Source: Mucilaginibacter frigoritolerans
GTDB lineage: Bacteria; Bacteroidota; Bacteroidia; Sphingobacteriales; Sphingobacteriaceae
Direction: 5' to 3'
Assembly: GCF_007830615.1 (NCBI RefSeq)
Contig: NZ_VLLI01000006.1
Location: 62,001-126,000 of the forward strand
Length of the DNA: 64,000 nt
The notes beneath the pieces were generated by a model that saw only the letters and a list, made by a program, of their open reading frames with translations, had not been told where the DNA came from and searched no databases. Every line of letters starts with the position of its first letter. The first letter of the stretch is position 1. This document shows, piece after piece, positions 8,768-18,722 of this stretch. Both the position numbers and the translations under genes were made by a program.

Positions 8768-10251
8768 GCCTTAATAAAAATAGCTTTTAAATTCTTCCAC
8801 TCAAAATATCCTGCAACTGATATAAATATTAACAACAGTATATTCCCTGCAAATAAATTCCGCTTAAAAATACTGAATGATAAATAAACGATAACTATTG
8901 AAGATATGATATAAATAAGATTCTTTTTAAGATTATAAGGAATTGGATAATTTCTTTGTCCCCATACATAGGATAACACCATCATTGTTGCATAAGCTAT
9001 TAATGATACCCATGCCGATGCCATATAACTGTATTTGGGTATGAACAATACATTTAATACAATAGTTAAAATGGCGCCCACCCCTGATATGTATAAGCCA
9101 TATTTAGTTTGATCAGATAGTTTATACCAAACAGAAAGGTTCATATAAATACCTAAACTAACATATCCAAACACCAGCGGTGGTACCACCGGCAAGCCAA
9201 CCCAATAGCTTTTATTCGGGATAAAATATTTGAAGATCTCAATATTAGCTATCAAACCAATAAATATCACACAAACGGTAATCACAAAATAATCCATAAT
9301 GCGGGCGTAGGTTTGGCCGGCATTCTTGTTTTTGGCATGACTAAAAAAGAAAGGCTCGGCACCCAGCCTGAAGGCTTGAATGAATATACTGAGGAACAGC
9401 GATATTTTGGCACAAGCTCCGTAAATACCTACTTCATGAGCACTAATGTTTTGAGGTAAAAGTTTACCTAGTAGCAGCTTATCTAAATTTTCATTAATGA
9501 TGAATGATATATTGGCAATTAAAACCGGCCAGCTATAGGTAAACATTTCCAGCAGCATTTTAACATCCAGCTTTAACCTTATTTTTGAAAATTCAGGAAT
9601 CAGCATCAATAGCGTTATTGCGCTCGAAACCAGGTTTGATAAAAACACATACCCTACCCAGCCTTTTACATACCAGCTGTTTATCCATTGCGTTGCTGGT
9701 AAGTGGTGCTTAGTCCAAAAAGGCAATCCCCAAATAAAAATCAGGTTGAGCGCTATATAAATAAGCACATTAATAAACTTAATAGTACCAAAACGCCCGG
9801 GTCTGTTTTCGGCACGCAGCTTAGCAAAAGGAATAACACACCAGGCATCAATAATTAAAATGGCGATGAAGTAGAGGATAAAGCGCCCGAAATCATTTTG
9901 AGATGAATCATTACCAACTCTTATAAATTCGGCAATATGACTTATAAAAGGCAAGGTACACAGCACAAAAAGTATAGTAATAAAAAATACTGTGGCAAAG
10001 GCATTGTTGTACACCTTTGCTTTATTATCAGGATACTTGCTTAGATACCTGAAAAATGTGGTTTCCATTCCAAAAGCCATTATGGCATTCAAAATGGACG
10101 ACCAACTGTACATGGTAGTTAAAATACCGTAAACCCCAGTTGCATAAGCCTTGGTATAAACGGGTGTAAGGAAAAAGCTTAATACACGGCCAGCGATAGT
10201 ACTTATACCATATACGGCAGTTTGCCCGGCGAATTTTTTAGCGGTTGACAA
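8764..10251 (-). CDS. polysaccharide flippase of the MATE/Wzx superfamily
   Basis: 495-residue integral membrane protein with about 12-14 hydrophobic helices and the N-terminal signature [20 protein letters not shown] typical of Wzx/RfbX-type lipid-linked oligosaccharide flippases. It probably moves an undecaprenyl-linked glycan or precursor across the inner membrane. A MurJ-like lipid II role cannot be excluded, since it heads a conserved cell-wall/envelope operon (dut, TPR, DUF4292, EnvC-like) rather than a glycosyltransferase cluster. It is unrelated in position to the second flippase at 50.7 kb. Confidence 0.85.
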   Translation of the reverse strand: MSTAKKFAGQTAVYGISTIAGRVLSFFLTPVYTKAYATGVYGILTTMYSWSSILNAIMAFGMETTFFRYLSKYPDNKAKVYNNAFATVFFITILFVLCTLPFISHIAEFIRVGNDSSQNDFGRFILYFIAILIIDAWCVIPFAKLRAENRPGRFGTIKFINVLIYIALNLIFIWGLPFWTKHHLPATQWINSWYVKGWVGYVFLSNLVSSAITLLMLIPEFSKIRLKLDVKMLLEMFTYSWPVLIANISFIINENLDKLLLGKLLPQNISAHEVGIYGACAKISLFLSIFIQAFRLGAEPFFFSHAKNKNAGQTYARIMDYFVITVCVIFIGLIANIEIFKYFIPNKSYWVGLPVVPPLVFGYVSLGIYMNLSVWYKLSDQTKYGLYISGVGAILTIVLNVLFIPKYSYMASAWVSLIAYATMMVLSYVWGQRNYPIPYNLKKNLIYIISSIVIVYLSFSIFKRNLFAGNILLLIFISVAGYFEWKNLKAIFIKA

Positions 10252-10340
10252 TGGATAATCTTTTATTAAGTGGTTAGTTCTAGGCCCATAGCCTTTTGTA
10301 AATAAAGACTATGAACTTAAGGCTCCGGCCACAGAGCTTA

Positions 10341-10622
10341 TTACAAGCTCTTTTTTACGATTTCAAAATTACGATAGTTTTTTAATTCGCCTTCATTAGT
10401 TTCAACAGAAGTTACTTCAGCATCCTGGGGACCCTCGTTGCACCAGTCCAAAAACATTTCGAGAGAAACATTATCTCCTTCGGCAGCTATAACCACATCG
10501 CCATTGTTCTCATTTTTAATATACCCTTTAACCCCCAGCTGATCAGCAACAGCTTTGGTTGACGCACGGTAATGCACGCCCTGCACTTTACCTTTTATTA
10601 TGATGTCGATGTGTTTAGTCAT
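10341..10622 (-). CDS. acylphosphatase
   Basis: Small cytosolic enzyme hydrolysing acyl-phosphate bonds. The signature KVQGVHYRAS carries the phosphate-binding Arg19, and GYIKNENNGDV carries the catalytic Asn37. Length 93 aa is normal. It follows the amidohydrolase gene by about 32 bases and is probably co-transcribed with it; no promoter motif lies between them. Confidence 0.93.
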   Translation of the reverse strand: MTKHIDIIIKGKVQGVHYRASTKAVADQLGVKGYIKNENNGDVVIAAEGDNVSLEMFLDWCNEGPQDAEVTSVETNEGELKNYRNFEIVKKSL

Positions 10623-10654
10623 GTATGAGTTGATTGGGGTGAAAATTATTAAAA

Positions 10655-11827
10655 TTAAATCAACTTTTTCACTTTAGTCTCCGGTGTTATTTTTAAACCA
10701 TCAAGACCTGATATAAGATTCAATCCCGGTGTTTTGCCCGCTTCAAGTGTGCCTTTTTCGTCATCAATACCTAAAAAACGGGCGCCGTTGATGGTTCCCC
10801 ATTCAATAAGCTGAGCTGTGCTCACCAACGGAAATTTTTCCTGAATAGTTCGCATCTCGCTTAAAATACATAGTTTGGTATTAGAAGCAAGGCTATCGGT
10901 ACCCAGGGTTATGTTATATCCTTGCCCTATAAAAAGCTCAATTTTAGGCAGCTTATTTTCGATATACAAATTAGCATTTGGGCAAAAACAAAAATTTATT
11001 TTACGGTCAAAACGCTTTATAAAGTAAATATCCTTCAGATTGGTGCAGGTATTATGAACCAATAAAATCTCCTGTTTATCAGTTAATAAAGGAATTATAG
11101 TTTGTACTGAATTACGGGCCTGTGGCTTAAAAAAGCTAATATCAATGCCGAATGAAGCATAAAGGTCATTAAAACTGCCTAATTTATATCTGAAAAACTT
11201 ATTTTCATCATCACACTCCTGGTTGTGGATGCTGATTAAATTATGCCCAACTTCTGAATGTTTTTGGATGAGCTTAAAAAGCTCTTTCGAAACAGAATAA
11301 GGTGCGTGCGGCGTAATGGAGCATGACAACGGCTTAAATTCATTCAATAGCTGTAAAGCATTATTGAACGTATCTGATGCCCGCGCCGGCAAAAAACTAA
11401 AGGTTTCAATAAAACTATGATAGTATAGTTTACTGGCTGTTTTAGGTTTGATGCTTATGTTGCTATTGGATATATCGCCAACGGCAACAATGCCATTTTC
11501 ATACATTTCCATATCAGCTTTTTGAGCAGCATCTAAAACCATGCTACTTTCAGCACCTCTGAATTTTTGAACATCCGTTATAAAATTAACCAAGCCGGTA
11601 TGTTGTTTAACTTTATCTTTAAGATGTGAAAGTTCCAGATGGCAATGGGTATTGACAAATCCGGGGCATAATATACCACTCAATTGTTCAATGGGCACAT
11701 CCACCGGAGGAGGAGCATTTTGGTCGGTAACTGATAAAATTTTACCGTTATCATCAACAGTAACAATTCCATTCTTAATTGGATCGGCACAAACAGGAAA
11801 AACGTAATCGGCTTTAAAACTTTTCAT
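10655..11827 (-). CDS. amidohydrolase family protein, nucleoside-deaminase type (ATZ/TRZ-like)
   Basis: Metal-dependent hydrolase of the SAH/MTA-deaminase and aminodeoxyfutalosine-deaminase branch. Visible metal ligands and catalytic blocks are CPGFVNTHCHLE (His61, His63), SITPHAPYSVS, ISIHNQE (His and Glu), LVHNT and LGTDSLASN (Asp). The TIM-barrel and flanking beta segments fit a 390-aa enzyme. The substrate is not identifiable from sequence. Aminodeoxyfutalosine (menaquinone pathway) or a 5-deoxyadenosine-type nucleoside are candidates, but no mqn genes are nearby. It probably forms an operon with the acylphosphatase. Confidence 0.82.
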   Translation of the reverse strand: MKSFKADYVFPVCADPIKNGIVTVDDNGKILSVTDQNAPPPVDVPIEQLSGILCPGFVNTHCHLELSHLKDKVKQHTGLVNFITDVQKFRGAESSMVLDAAQKADMEMYENGIVAVGDISNSNISIKPKTASKLYYHSFIETFSFLPARASDTFNNALQLLNEFKPLSCSITPHAPYSVSKELFKLIQKHSEVGHNLISIHNQECDDENKFFRYKLGSFNDLYASFGIDISFFKPQARNSVQTIIPLLTDKQEILLVHNTCTNLKDIYFIKRFDRKINFCFCPNANLYIENKLPKIELFIGQGYNITLGTDSLASNTKLCILSEMRTIQEKFPLVSTAQLIEWGTINGARFLGIDDEKGTLEAGKTPGLNLISGLDGLKITPETKVKKLI

Positions 11828-11957
11828 TAAGATATAACTAACACTTGTCGTAACGTTTTCGATTAAATGGCACCTTTATTTAAAAACCATTAACTTTTAG
11901 TTATTGTTTTTAAATATAAAAAGAATGTCTTTTAAAAGATAGTTTTTTTTTATTTCG

Positions 11958-11965
11958 TACTTTTG
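11958..11965 (+). promoter_or_regulatory. -7 promoter element for rlmN, abutting the start codon
   Basis: TACTTTTG matches TAnnTTTG exactly. Its final G is 5 bases before the GTG start at 11970, so transcription would begin at or next to the start codon. A 12-bp palindrome TCTTTTAAAAGA (11928-11939) occupies the -33 region in place of a clear TTTG. Confidence 0.55.
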
Positions 11966-11969
11966 CATC

Positions 11970-13028
11970 GTGAATATTGCAAAAGAAAAAATTGATATCC
12001 GTGGCCTCAGCCTTGACGCCTTGCAGGAACGTTTTATCCAAATGGATGAAAAAAGTTTCAGGGCTAAGCAGGTTTATGAGTGGCTATGGAAAAAATCTTG
12101 CGTTTCTTTCGACGAGATGAGTAATATTTCAAAAGAACTGCGCACTAAACTCAATGATCATTTCAGCATCAATAATGTTAAAATAAATAACTCACAGTTT
12201 AGCGCCGATAAAACTATAAAAAATTCTTTCATTTTACACGATAGTCATTTAATTGAAGGTGTTTTAATTCCAACTCCCGGCCGGATGACGGCCTGTGTAT
12301 CGTCGCAAGTGGGCTGCAGCTTAACCTGTAAATTTTGCGCCACGGGTTATATGGAACGCAAAAGAAATTTAAATCCCGACGAAATATACGACCAGGTAGT
12401 GTTGATTAATCAGCAAGCCATGGAAAACTATGGTGCCCCGCTTTCAAACATTGTTTATATGGGCATGGGCGAGCCTCTGCTAAACTACAAAAATGTAATG
12501 GAGTCTATAGACAGGATCACGTCTGAAGACGGACTTAACATGGCAGCTAAAAGGATAACGGTATCAACCGCCGGGATAGCCAAAATGATTAAAAAGCTGG
12601 GCGACGATAATGTGAAATTTAACCTGGCATTATCGTTACATGCTGCCAATGACGAGAAACGTAATACTATAATGCCTATAAATGAGCAAAACTCATTAAA
12701 AGCATTGGCCGAGGCTTTGAAATATTATTATGCCAAAACAAAAAACCCGGTAACGTACGAGTATATTATTTTTGACGGGGTTAATGATAACATACAAGAT
12801 GCTGTAGAATTGGCCCAGTTTTGCAAACACCTGCCCTGCAAAGTAAATATTATTGAATATAATCCTATTTCATTTGCCAACTTTATAAACGCAGGCGAAG
12901 ATAAGGTGGAAGCTTTTGCCGACTACTTGCGTAAGCAAGGCGTTAATACCCATTTGCGTCGCAGCCGCGGTAAAGATATTGATGCCGCCTGTGGGCAACT
13001 CGCCATAAAAGAAAAAGCAAAAGTTTAG
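11970..13028 (+). CDS. rlmN: 23S rRNA (adenine2503-C2)-methyltransferase
   Basis: Radical-SAM enzyme that methylates C2 of A2503 in 23S rRNA (and A37 of some tRNAs). The 4Fe-4S cluster cysteines are C116, C120 and C123 (GCSLTCKFCATGY). The two mechanistic cysteines are C109 (TACVSSQ) and C341 (DIDAACGQ). A SAM-binding GEPLLNY block is also present. Length 352 aa is typical. The start is GTG; the N-terminal KIDIRGLSLDALQERF block is family-typical, so the start is probably right. It is followed by comF after 31 bases. Confidence 0.96.
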   Translation: MNIAKEKIDIRGLSLDALQERFIQMDEKSFRAKQVYEWLWKKSCVSFDEMSNISKELRTKLNDHFSINNVKINNSQFSADKTIKNSFILHDSHLIEGVLIPTPGRMTACVSSQVGCSLTCKFCATGYMERKRNLNPDEIYDQVVLINQQAMENYGAPLSNIVYMGMGEPLLNYKNVMESIDRITSEDGLNMAAKRITVSTAGIAKMIKKLGDDNVKFNLALSLHAANDEKRNTIMPINEQNSLKALAEALKYYYAKTKNPVTYEYIIFDGVNDNIQDAVELAQFCKHLPCKVNIIEYNPISFANFINAGEDKVEAFADYLRKQGVNTHLRRSRGKDIDAACGQLAIKEKAKV

Positions 13029-13059
13029 GAATAACAAAAATCTGTGTTAAATTCATAAA

Positions 13060-13758
13060 ATGAATTTGAAGCGCAGTTATCTATCTGATTTTGTTTCCCT
13101 ATTATTTCCAGAGCTTTGCGCTGCATGTCATGAAACACTATTGGCAAATGAGCATTTAATATGCACCAGTTGCCTTTATAACTTACCTTATACTAATTTC
13201 CATTTACAGCCCGATAACATTGTAGCCCGTCAGTTTTGGGGTAAAATACCTATTGAGGCTGCTTATACCCTATTTTACTTTGCCAAAGGTGGTAATGTTC
13301 AAAACCTGATGCACCAGTTTAAATATAAAGGAATGCAGCAGATTGGCCATTTGCTGGGAAAAATGGCCGGGGAGCAATTGATAAAAAACGATATTTTTAA
13401 TACGGTGGATTTTATTATACCTGTACCTCTTCATAAAAAAAGGATGCAGCAAAGGGGATATAATCAAAGCACCTGCTTTGCCGAAGGCCTTGCGGAAAAA
13501 TTAACAGGAACAGTTGATGATCAGAACCTGATAAGATTGAAGGCTACCGAAACACAAACTCATAAATCCAGATTTGAGCGGTTTGAGAATATGCTGGAGG
13601 TTTTTGAAGTAAAAAAACCTGAGAAATTGCTTAATAAGCATGTTTTATTAGTTGATGATGTAATAACTACCGGTTCAACATTGGAAGCCTGCGGTACTTG
13701 CTTACTTAAAATACCTGGTTTAAAGCTCAGTATAGCTACCATAGCTTATGCGGAGTAG
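13060..13758 (+). CDS. comF: ComF family phosphoribosyltransferase-like protein
   Basis: ComF proteins carry an N-terminal zinc finger and a type I phosphoribosyltransferase domain and act in DNA uptake and recombination. Here two Cys pairs (CAACHE and LICTSC, about residues 19-38) form the zinc site. A PRPP loop HVLLVDDVITTGSTLEACG lies near the C-terminus (about 194-212), preceded by the RGYNQST motif. Length 232 aa is normal. It is likely co-transcribed with rlmN. The gene is convergent with the receiver gene; a 9-bp inverted repeat (13803-13811 / 13828-13836) spans the junction. Confidence 0.88.
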   Translation: MNLKRSYLSDFVSLLFPELCAACHETLLANEHLICTSCLYNLPYTNFHLQPDNIVARQFWGKIPIEAAYTLFYFAKGGNVQNLMHQFKYKGMQQIGHLLGKMAGEQLIKNDIFNTVDFIIPVPLHKKRMQQRGYNQSTCFAEGLAEKLTGTVDDQNLIRLKATETQTHKSRFERFENMLEVFEVKKPEKLLNKHVLLVDDVITTGSTLEACGTCLLKIPGLKLSIATIAYAE

Positions 13759-13802
13759 AAATTTACAGATTAAAAATGTTTTTTAACACAGCACATTTAA
13801 GG

Positions 13803-13836
13803 CTAAGCGCAGTTATACTTTCTGATATGCGCTTAG
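13803..13836. terminator. possible hairpin at the comF / receiver-gene junction
   Basis: Perfect 9-bp arms CTAAGCGCA (13803-13811) and TGCGCTTAG (13828-13836) with a 16-nt loop. The right arm lies in the last codons of the receiver gene. Neither side has a long T-run, so termination is uncertain. Confidence 0.35.
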
Positions 13837-14202
13837 TTTGTCAAATAAAGCTTTAGGATCAAAGGGCTTTAATACATAGTCATTCATACCGGCAGCATCA
13901 ATCTGTTCCCTTTCGGTGCTCAGCATGGAAGCGGTTAAAGCTATGATAGGTAATTGTTTAAAATAAGGTTCGTCTTTAGCACGGATAACCTGGGTAGCTT
14001 CAATACCGCCCATTTCAGGCATATAAACATCCATTAATACCACATCGTAATTACGGTTTTGGGTGATTTTTTCCACCGCCTGCAATCCGTTTTCGGCAAA
14101 ATCTGCAGTTGCTCCCCATTTTGATATTACCTTGTTCATTAATAGCCTGTTTATTTGGTTATCATCAACTACAAGCACATTTATTTTCAATCCCGTTTCC
14201 AC
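13813..14202 (-). CDS. stand-alone response-regulator receiver domain
   Basis: A single CheY-like receiver (129 aa) with no output domain. The acidic pocket is Asp13/Asp14, the phospho-acceptor is Asp58 (VVLMDVYMPEMGG), Thr90 (IALTAS) is the switch residue and Lys112 (YVLKPFDP) is the conserved lysine. Such receivers pair with hybrid histidine kinases or phosphorelays; no kinase is encoded in this window. The sequence is most like the receivers at the C-terminal end of hybrid kinases. Confidence 0.9.
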   Translation of the reverse strand: METGLKINVLVVDDNQINRLLMNKVISKWGATADFAENGLQAVEKITQNRNYDVVLMDVYMPEMGGIEATQVIRAKDEPYFKQLPIIALTASMLSTEREQIDAAGMNDYVLKPFDPKALFDKLSAYQKV

Positions 14203-14305
14203 TATATTGTTTTTTAGATTAATTTCAAATCGCCCCGTTAAACGTAACTAATAACTAAAAGGTTACGCACTTAAAACAGCACAATTTAGCAAAACTAATG
14301 CTATA

Positions 14306-14341
14306 AAACAAATTAAGCGCCGTTAAGCGCTTAGTTTGTTT
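14306..14341 (-). terminator. rho-independent terminator after glyA
   Basis: Arms 14306-14320 (AAACAAATTAAGCGC) and 14327-14341 pair over 15 bp with one mismatch around a 6-nt loop. It lies 18 bases beyond the glyA stop, with the 3' arm ending in TTTGTTT on the minus strand. Confidence 0.65.
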
Positions 14342-14358
14342 TTGTATAATAATTTTAA

Positions 14359-15645
14359 TTAGTCGATATCGCCATCACGGTAAAGCGGAAAATCGTGCAT
14401 TAACTTGTGTACTTTTTTACGTACCTTTTTTAACATATGCTCGTCCTCTGGGTTACTCAACACCTCATCAATCAATTCCACAATTTCGGCCATGTGTTTT
14501 TCCTTCAAACCACGTGTAGTAATGGCTGCTGTACCCACCCTGATTCCTGAGGTAACAAATGGTGATTTGTCATCATAAGGCACCATGTTTTTATTGGCAG
14601 TAATATCAGCTGCCACCAAAGCATTCTCGGCAGCTTTACCGGTTATATTTTTATTGCGTAGATCAATCAATATCAAGTGATTATCAGTACCCCCCGAAAC
14701 AATTTCATAACCACGATCAGTAAATGCCTGGGCCATAGCAGCACCATTCTTTTTTACCTGTAAGATATATTTCATATAATCTTCAGATAAAGCTTCACCA
14801 AATGCAATTGCTTTTGCTGCAATAATATGTTCCAAAGGGCCACCTTGTGTGCCTGGGAATACCGCCATATCCAGCAGGTTCGACATCATTCGGATCTCGC
14901 CTTTAGGCGTTTTTAAACCCCATGGGTTTTCAAAATCTTTACCCAGCAATATCATACCACCACGTGGGCCGCGCAAGGTTTTATGTGTAGTTGTAGTAAC
15001 AATGTGACAATGCGGAAGCGGATCTTTTAATAATCCACGTGCTATTAAGCCGGCTGGATGTGATATATCGGCCAAAACCAATGCACCAACCTCATCTGCA
15101 ACTTTACGGATAAATTCATAATCCCAATCGCGTGAATAAGCCGAAGCTCCGCAGATAATCAATTTTGGTTTTTCGCGTAAGGCAACCTCTTTCAACTGAT
15201 CGTAATCAACCAGCCCAGTTTCTTTTTTCACACCATAAAAGTGCGGATCGTATAATTTACCTGAAAAGTTTACTGCTGAACCATGTGTTAAGTGACCACC
15301 GTGCGACAAATCAAAGCCCAAAATTTTATCGCCAGGCTGTAAAACCGCTAACATTACTGCAGCATTTGCCTGCGCACCAGAGTGCGGTTGCACGTTTGCC
15401 CACTCAGCATTAAATAATTGTTTAGCTCTTTCAATAGCTATTGTTTCAATTTCGTCAACTACCTGGCAGCCGCCATAATAACGCTTACCCGGTAGCCCTT
15501 CGGCATATTTATTGGTTGCCACAGAGCCTGCAGCTTCCATTACCTGCTTGCTAACAAAATTTTCAGATGCGATCAGTTCAATGCCCTCTTCCTGGCGTTG
15601 CTGCTCTTCATCCAACAGCTTAAAAATCAATTTGTCTCTTTTCAT
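14359..15645 (-). CDS. glyA: serine hydroxymethyltransferase
   Basis: PLP enzyme interconverting serine and glycine with transfer of a one-carbon unit to tetrahydrofolate. Signature [15 protein letters not shown] contains the PLP lysine Lys222. [14 protein letters not shown] and the KRYYGGC block are also canonical. Length 428 aa is normal. It lies about 100 bases downstream of scpA on the same strand; the spacer carries the short dispersed motif TTAGAGAT. No glycine riboswitch is visible upstream. Confidence 0.98.
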   Translation of the reverse strand: MKRDKLIFKLLDEEQQRQEEGIELIASENFVSKQVMEAAGSVATNKYAEGLPGKRYYGGCQVVDEIETIAIERAKQLFNAEWANVQPHSGAQANAAVMLAVLQPGDKILGFDLSHGGHLTHGSAVNFSGKLYDPHFYGVKKETGLVDYDQLKEVALREKPKLIICGASAYSRDWDYEFIRKVADEVGALVLADISHPAGLIARGLLKDPLPHCHIVTTTTHKTLRGPRGGMILLGKDFENPWGLKTPKGEIRMMSNLLDMAVFPGTQGGPLEHIIAAKAIAFGEALSEDYMKYILQVKKNGAAMAQAFTDRGYEIVSGGTDNHLILIDLRNKNITGKAAENALVAADITANKNMVPYDDKSPFVTSGIRVGTAAITTRGLKEKHMAEIVELIDEVLSNPEDEHMLKKVRKKVHKLMHDFPLYRDGDID

Positions 15646-15748
15646 AATTATTTAAAAACGGCGCTAAGTTAAGGATTTTGGTTTAGAGATCGGTGGCTTG
15701 TGCTTAGAGATTAGAAAAAACTGACAAGACTGACTTATCCAGTTATAT

Positions 15749-16501
15749 TTAAGCACTAATCTCTTTGCTCGAGATCCAAAAGTTATTATAGCCCAGGCCA
15801 ATCTGTATATCAATCATCTCTTGTTGCAGCATTTCGAGAACAGCCAGGAAGTTGTAAACAAAATGCACCTTATTTTCGGAGTTGCCGGCTATCGCTTTAA
15901 AATCCATCATCTTGTTAATCTTGAGCAGGTTTTCTATAGCTTTTTTCTGTTGTTCAATAGTGTATGGATATTGCACTACGGTATGATGCACTTCCTCGCT
16001 CCTGCTCAGATAGCGTTTCATCAGTCTACCGTACATCATCATTAGCTTATATAAACTAAGTTCTGATAGTTCCTCCCCCGGTAAAGCTACCGCATCAGCT
16101 TGCTCTATGTCAAATTTTATATTTCCCCGCTTTTCCTGCTTAAACCGATCATCCTCCATGGGATGGAGGACTTCGCAGATCTCCTTAAATTTCTTATACT
16201 CTATTAGCTTACGGATCAGATCTTCCCTCGTATCGGTTTGGTCGGCATCAGGGTCTGCTTCATAGCGCGGCAGCAGCATTTTTGCCTTAATACGCATTAA
16301 AGTAGCCGCCACAAAAATGAACTCACTGGCAATCTCCATATTCAGGATAGTCATTTGATGAATATAATTCAAAAAATCATCTGCAATACGGGCAATAGGA
16401 ATGTCATGGATTTCCAGTTCATCCCTTTCAATAAAAAAAAGCAGCAGGTCAAAAGGACCTTCAAACTGGGGTAATTTTATTTCAAAACCTTCTTCAACCA
16501 T
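15749..16501 (-). CDS. scpA: segregation and condensation protein A
   Basis: Kleisin subunit that bridges the SMC heads in the chromosome-organising SMC-ScpAB complex. The N-terminal block FEIKLPQFEGPFDLLLFFIERDE is the ScpA hallmark, followed by DIPIARIADDFLNYI. The C-terminal winged-helix region (about 180-250) binds the opposite SMC head. Length 250 aa is normal. It is transcribed away from dxs across a 190-base divergent spacer; scpB is not nearby. Confidence 0.95.
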   Translation of the reverse strand: MVEEGFEIKLPQFEGPFDLLLFFIERDELEIHDIPIARIADDFLNYIHQMTILNMEIASEFIFVAATLMRIKAKMLLPRYEADPDADQTDTREDLIRKLIEYKKFKEICEVLHPMEDDRFKQEKRGNIKFDIEQADAVALPGEELSELSLYKLMMMYGRLMKRYLSRSEEVHHTVVQYPYTIEQQKKAIENLLKINKMMDFKAIAGNSENKVHFVYNFLAVLEMLQQEMIDIQIGLGYNNFWISSKEISA

Positions 16502-16691
16502 GAGAGCCCAAAAATAAAGTTAAATTGTTGTAAGTGGCTGAAAGTATATTAATTGTTGAAAAATTTAAATTTCATTCTGATTGATGATTTAAAGCCAAAT
16601 AAGTTGTTAACACTTCCTAAAATTATTCAGTAAGTTTTATCCCTATTTTATTAATAAATTTCCGTAATTTGTAAGTTAAATAATTTACCAA

Positions 16692-18626
16692 ATGTCAATG
16701 CAGGTACCGGCAGGCCATTTATTAGAAAAAATAAACTATCCATCTGACTTAAAGCAACTTAAAGTTGAAGAACTAAAACAGGTTTGCCAGGAACTAAGAC
16801 AATATATAATTGACGTAGTATCGGTAAACGGTGGGCATTTTGCTGCCAGCCTGGGTGTAGTGGAGTTAACAGTTGCTTTGCAATACGTTTTGAACACGCC
16901 TTATGACCAATTAGTTTGGGATGTTGGCCACCAGGCTTACGGGCATAAAATATTAACCGGACGCCGTGATATTTTCCATACCAACCGTGTTTATAAAGGC
17001 ATGAGCGGTTTCCCAAAACGTTCTGAAAGCGAATACGATACTTTTGGTGTGGGTCACTCTTCTACCTCTATTTCTGCAGCTTTGGGTATGGCCGTTGCCT
17101 CACACTATAAAGGCGAAACCGACAGACAGCACGTAGCCGTAATTGGCGATGGCGCGATGACAGCAGGTATGGCTTTTGAGGCGCTGAACCATGCTGGTAT
17201 TGAAAACTCTAACCTGCTGGTGATATTGAATGACAATAATATGTCTATTGACCCTAACGTGGGTGCGCTGAAAGAGTACTTAACCGACATAACCACTTCC
17301 AAGCCCTACAACCGCTTCAGAGATGATATTGCACATGTACTTGCAAAGATATCAGCCATTGGCCCTGATGCGTTTAAAATAGCTCAGAAACTTGAAAAAA
17401 GCATTAAGGGAACCCTGCTTAAAAAGAGCAATTTCTTTGAAGCATTAAAATTCAGGTATTTTGGGCCGATTGACGGGCATGATGTTGAGCACCTGGTAAA
17501 AGTATTAACTGACCTGAGAGATATACCAGGGCCTAAATTACTGCATTGCATTACTGTTAAAGGTAAAGGTTATGCATTAGCCGAAAAGGATCAAACCAAA
17601 TGGCATGCACCCGGCTTGTTTGATAAAATAACCGGAGAAATTAAAAAGACAAAGCACGAAAAACCACAACCTCCAAAATACCAGGATGTTTTTGGTCATA
17701 CTATAATTGAACTGGCAGAGCAGAACCCTAAAATAATGGGTATTACCCCAGCTATGCCATCCGGCTGCTCGCTTAACCTGATGATGAAGGCTATGCCTAA
17801 CCGCGCCTTTGACGTTGGTATTGCAGAACAGCATGCGGTAACTTTTTCGGCTGGCTTGGCTTCGCAAGGACTAATTCCTTTCTGTAACATATACTCCAGC
17901 TTTATGCAGCGGGCCTATGATCAGGTAATACATGACGTAGCTATTCAAAACCTGAATGTGGTATTTTGTTTAGACAGAGCCGGTATTGCCGGAGCTGACG
18001 GACCAACGCATCATGGAGCCTATGATCTGGCGTTTATGCGTTGCATACCAAACATGACTGTTTCGGCACCGATGAATGAGGAAGAATTGCGCAACCTGAT
18101 GTTTACTGCCCAGCAGGACGATATGGGGCCATTTGTAATCAGGTATCCACGCGGTAACGGTGTTATGGTTGACTGGCAACGACCTTTAAAAGCAATAAAA
18201 GTTGGTAAGGGACGCAAAGTTTGCGATGGTGAAGAAGTAGCCATACTATCAATCGGTCATATCGGCAACGAAGTTGTAAAAGCTACAGCAGAATTGAACT
18301 CTGCGGGTTATTACCCTGCACACTACGATCTTCGTTTTGTGAAACCACTTGATGAAGCCCTATTACACGAGGTGTTTAAAAAATTCAGTAAGGTAATTAC
18401 GGTAGAAGATGGTTGTTTAGAGGGCGGAATGGGCAGTGCCGTTTTAGAATTTATGGCCGATAATAACTACCAGCTTCAGGTTGTGCGTTTAGGTATACCC
18501 GATATGGTTATTGAACACGGCGACCAACCCGAACTTTGGGCAGACTGCGGTTACGATGCCAAAAGCATTGCTGCACAGGTTATGGCCTTAGGCATAAAAC
18601 AAAACAAACATACTATAGCTTCTTAA
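16692..18626 (+). CDS. dxs: 1-deoxy-D-xylulose-5-phosphate synthase
   Basis: First enzyme of the MEP isoprenoid pathway: condenses pyruvate and glyceraldehyde 3-phosphate with TPP. Visible motifs are GGHFAASLGVVELTVAL near the N-terminus, the TPP/Mg site GDGAMTAGMAFEALNHAG (about 152-169), FDVGIAEQHAVTFSAG (catalytic Glu of the transketolase-type pyrimidine domain) and DRAGIAGADGPTHHGAYD. Length 644 aa is normal. Monocistronic, with a strong terminator immediately after. The start MSMQVPAG has a second Met two codons in. Confidence 0.98.
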   Translation: MSMQVPAGHLLEKINYPSDLKQLKVEELKQVCQELRQYIIDVVSVNGGHFAASLGVVELTVALQYVLNTPYDQLVWDVGHQAYGHKILTGRRDIFHTNRVYKGMSGFPKRSESEYDTFGVGHSSTSISAALGMAVASHYKGETDRQHVAVIGDGAMTAGMAFEALNHAGIENSNLLVILNDNNMSIDPNVGALKEYLTDITTSKPYNRFRDDIAHVLAKISAIGPDAFKIAQKLEKSIKGTLLKKSNFFEALKFRYFGPIDGHDVEHLVKVLTDLRDIPGPKLLHCITVKGKGYALAEKDQTKWHAPGLFDKITGEIKKTKHEKPQPPKYQDVFGHTIIELAEQNPKIMGITPAMPSGCSLNLMMKAMPNRAFDVGIAEQHAVTFSAGLASQGLIPFCNIYSSFMQRAYDQVIHDVAIQNLNVVFCLDRAGIAGADGPTHHGAYDLAFMRCIPNMTVSAPMNEEELRNLMFTAQQDDMGPFVIRYPRGNGVMVDWQRPLKAIKVGKGRKVCDGEEVAILSIGHIGNEVVKATAELNSAGYYPAHYDLRFVKPLDEALLHEVFKKFSKVITVEDGCLEGGMGSAVLEFMADNNYQLQVVRLGIPDMVIEHGDQPELWADCGYDAKSIAAQVMALGIKQNKHTIAS

Positions 18627-18647
18627 AAAGCCTCCACTTTATTTATA

Positions 18648-18692
18648 AAGCCCTAAGTTTTTGATAGACAAAACTTAGGGCTTCTTTTTTTT
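18648..18692 (+). terminator. rho-independent terminator of dxs
   Basis: Perfect 14-bp stem: AAGCCCTAAGTTTT (18648-18661) and AAAACTTAGGGCTT (18670-18683), loop of 8 nt, followed by CTTTTTTTT. It is 21 bases after the dxs stop. Confidence 0.92.
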
Positions 18693-18722
18693 ACTCTTTT
18701 TTTATATTGATTTAACTGCCTT

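Noticed and set aside
10334..10350. Small hairpin GAGCTT/AAGCTC followed by T6 on the plus strand at the acylphosphatase end
   Set aside because: It has terminator shape only on the plus strand, where there is no gene to terminate; the stem is 6 bp and lies in the end of the coding sequence.
15646..15748. Possible glycine riboswitch or other structured leader upstream of glyA
   Set aside because: Only about 100 bases, with the short repeat TTAGAGAT; none of the conserved glycine-aptamer features are visible.
16502..16691. TAATTTG near-match as dxs promoter and search for a TPP aptamer
   Set aside because: The motif lacks one T of the TAnnTTTG consensus and no THI-box sequence such as CUGAGA is present.
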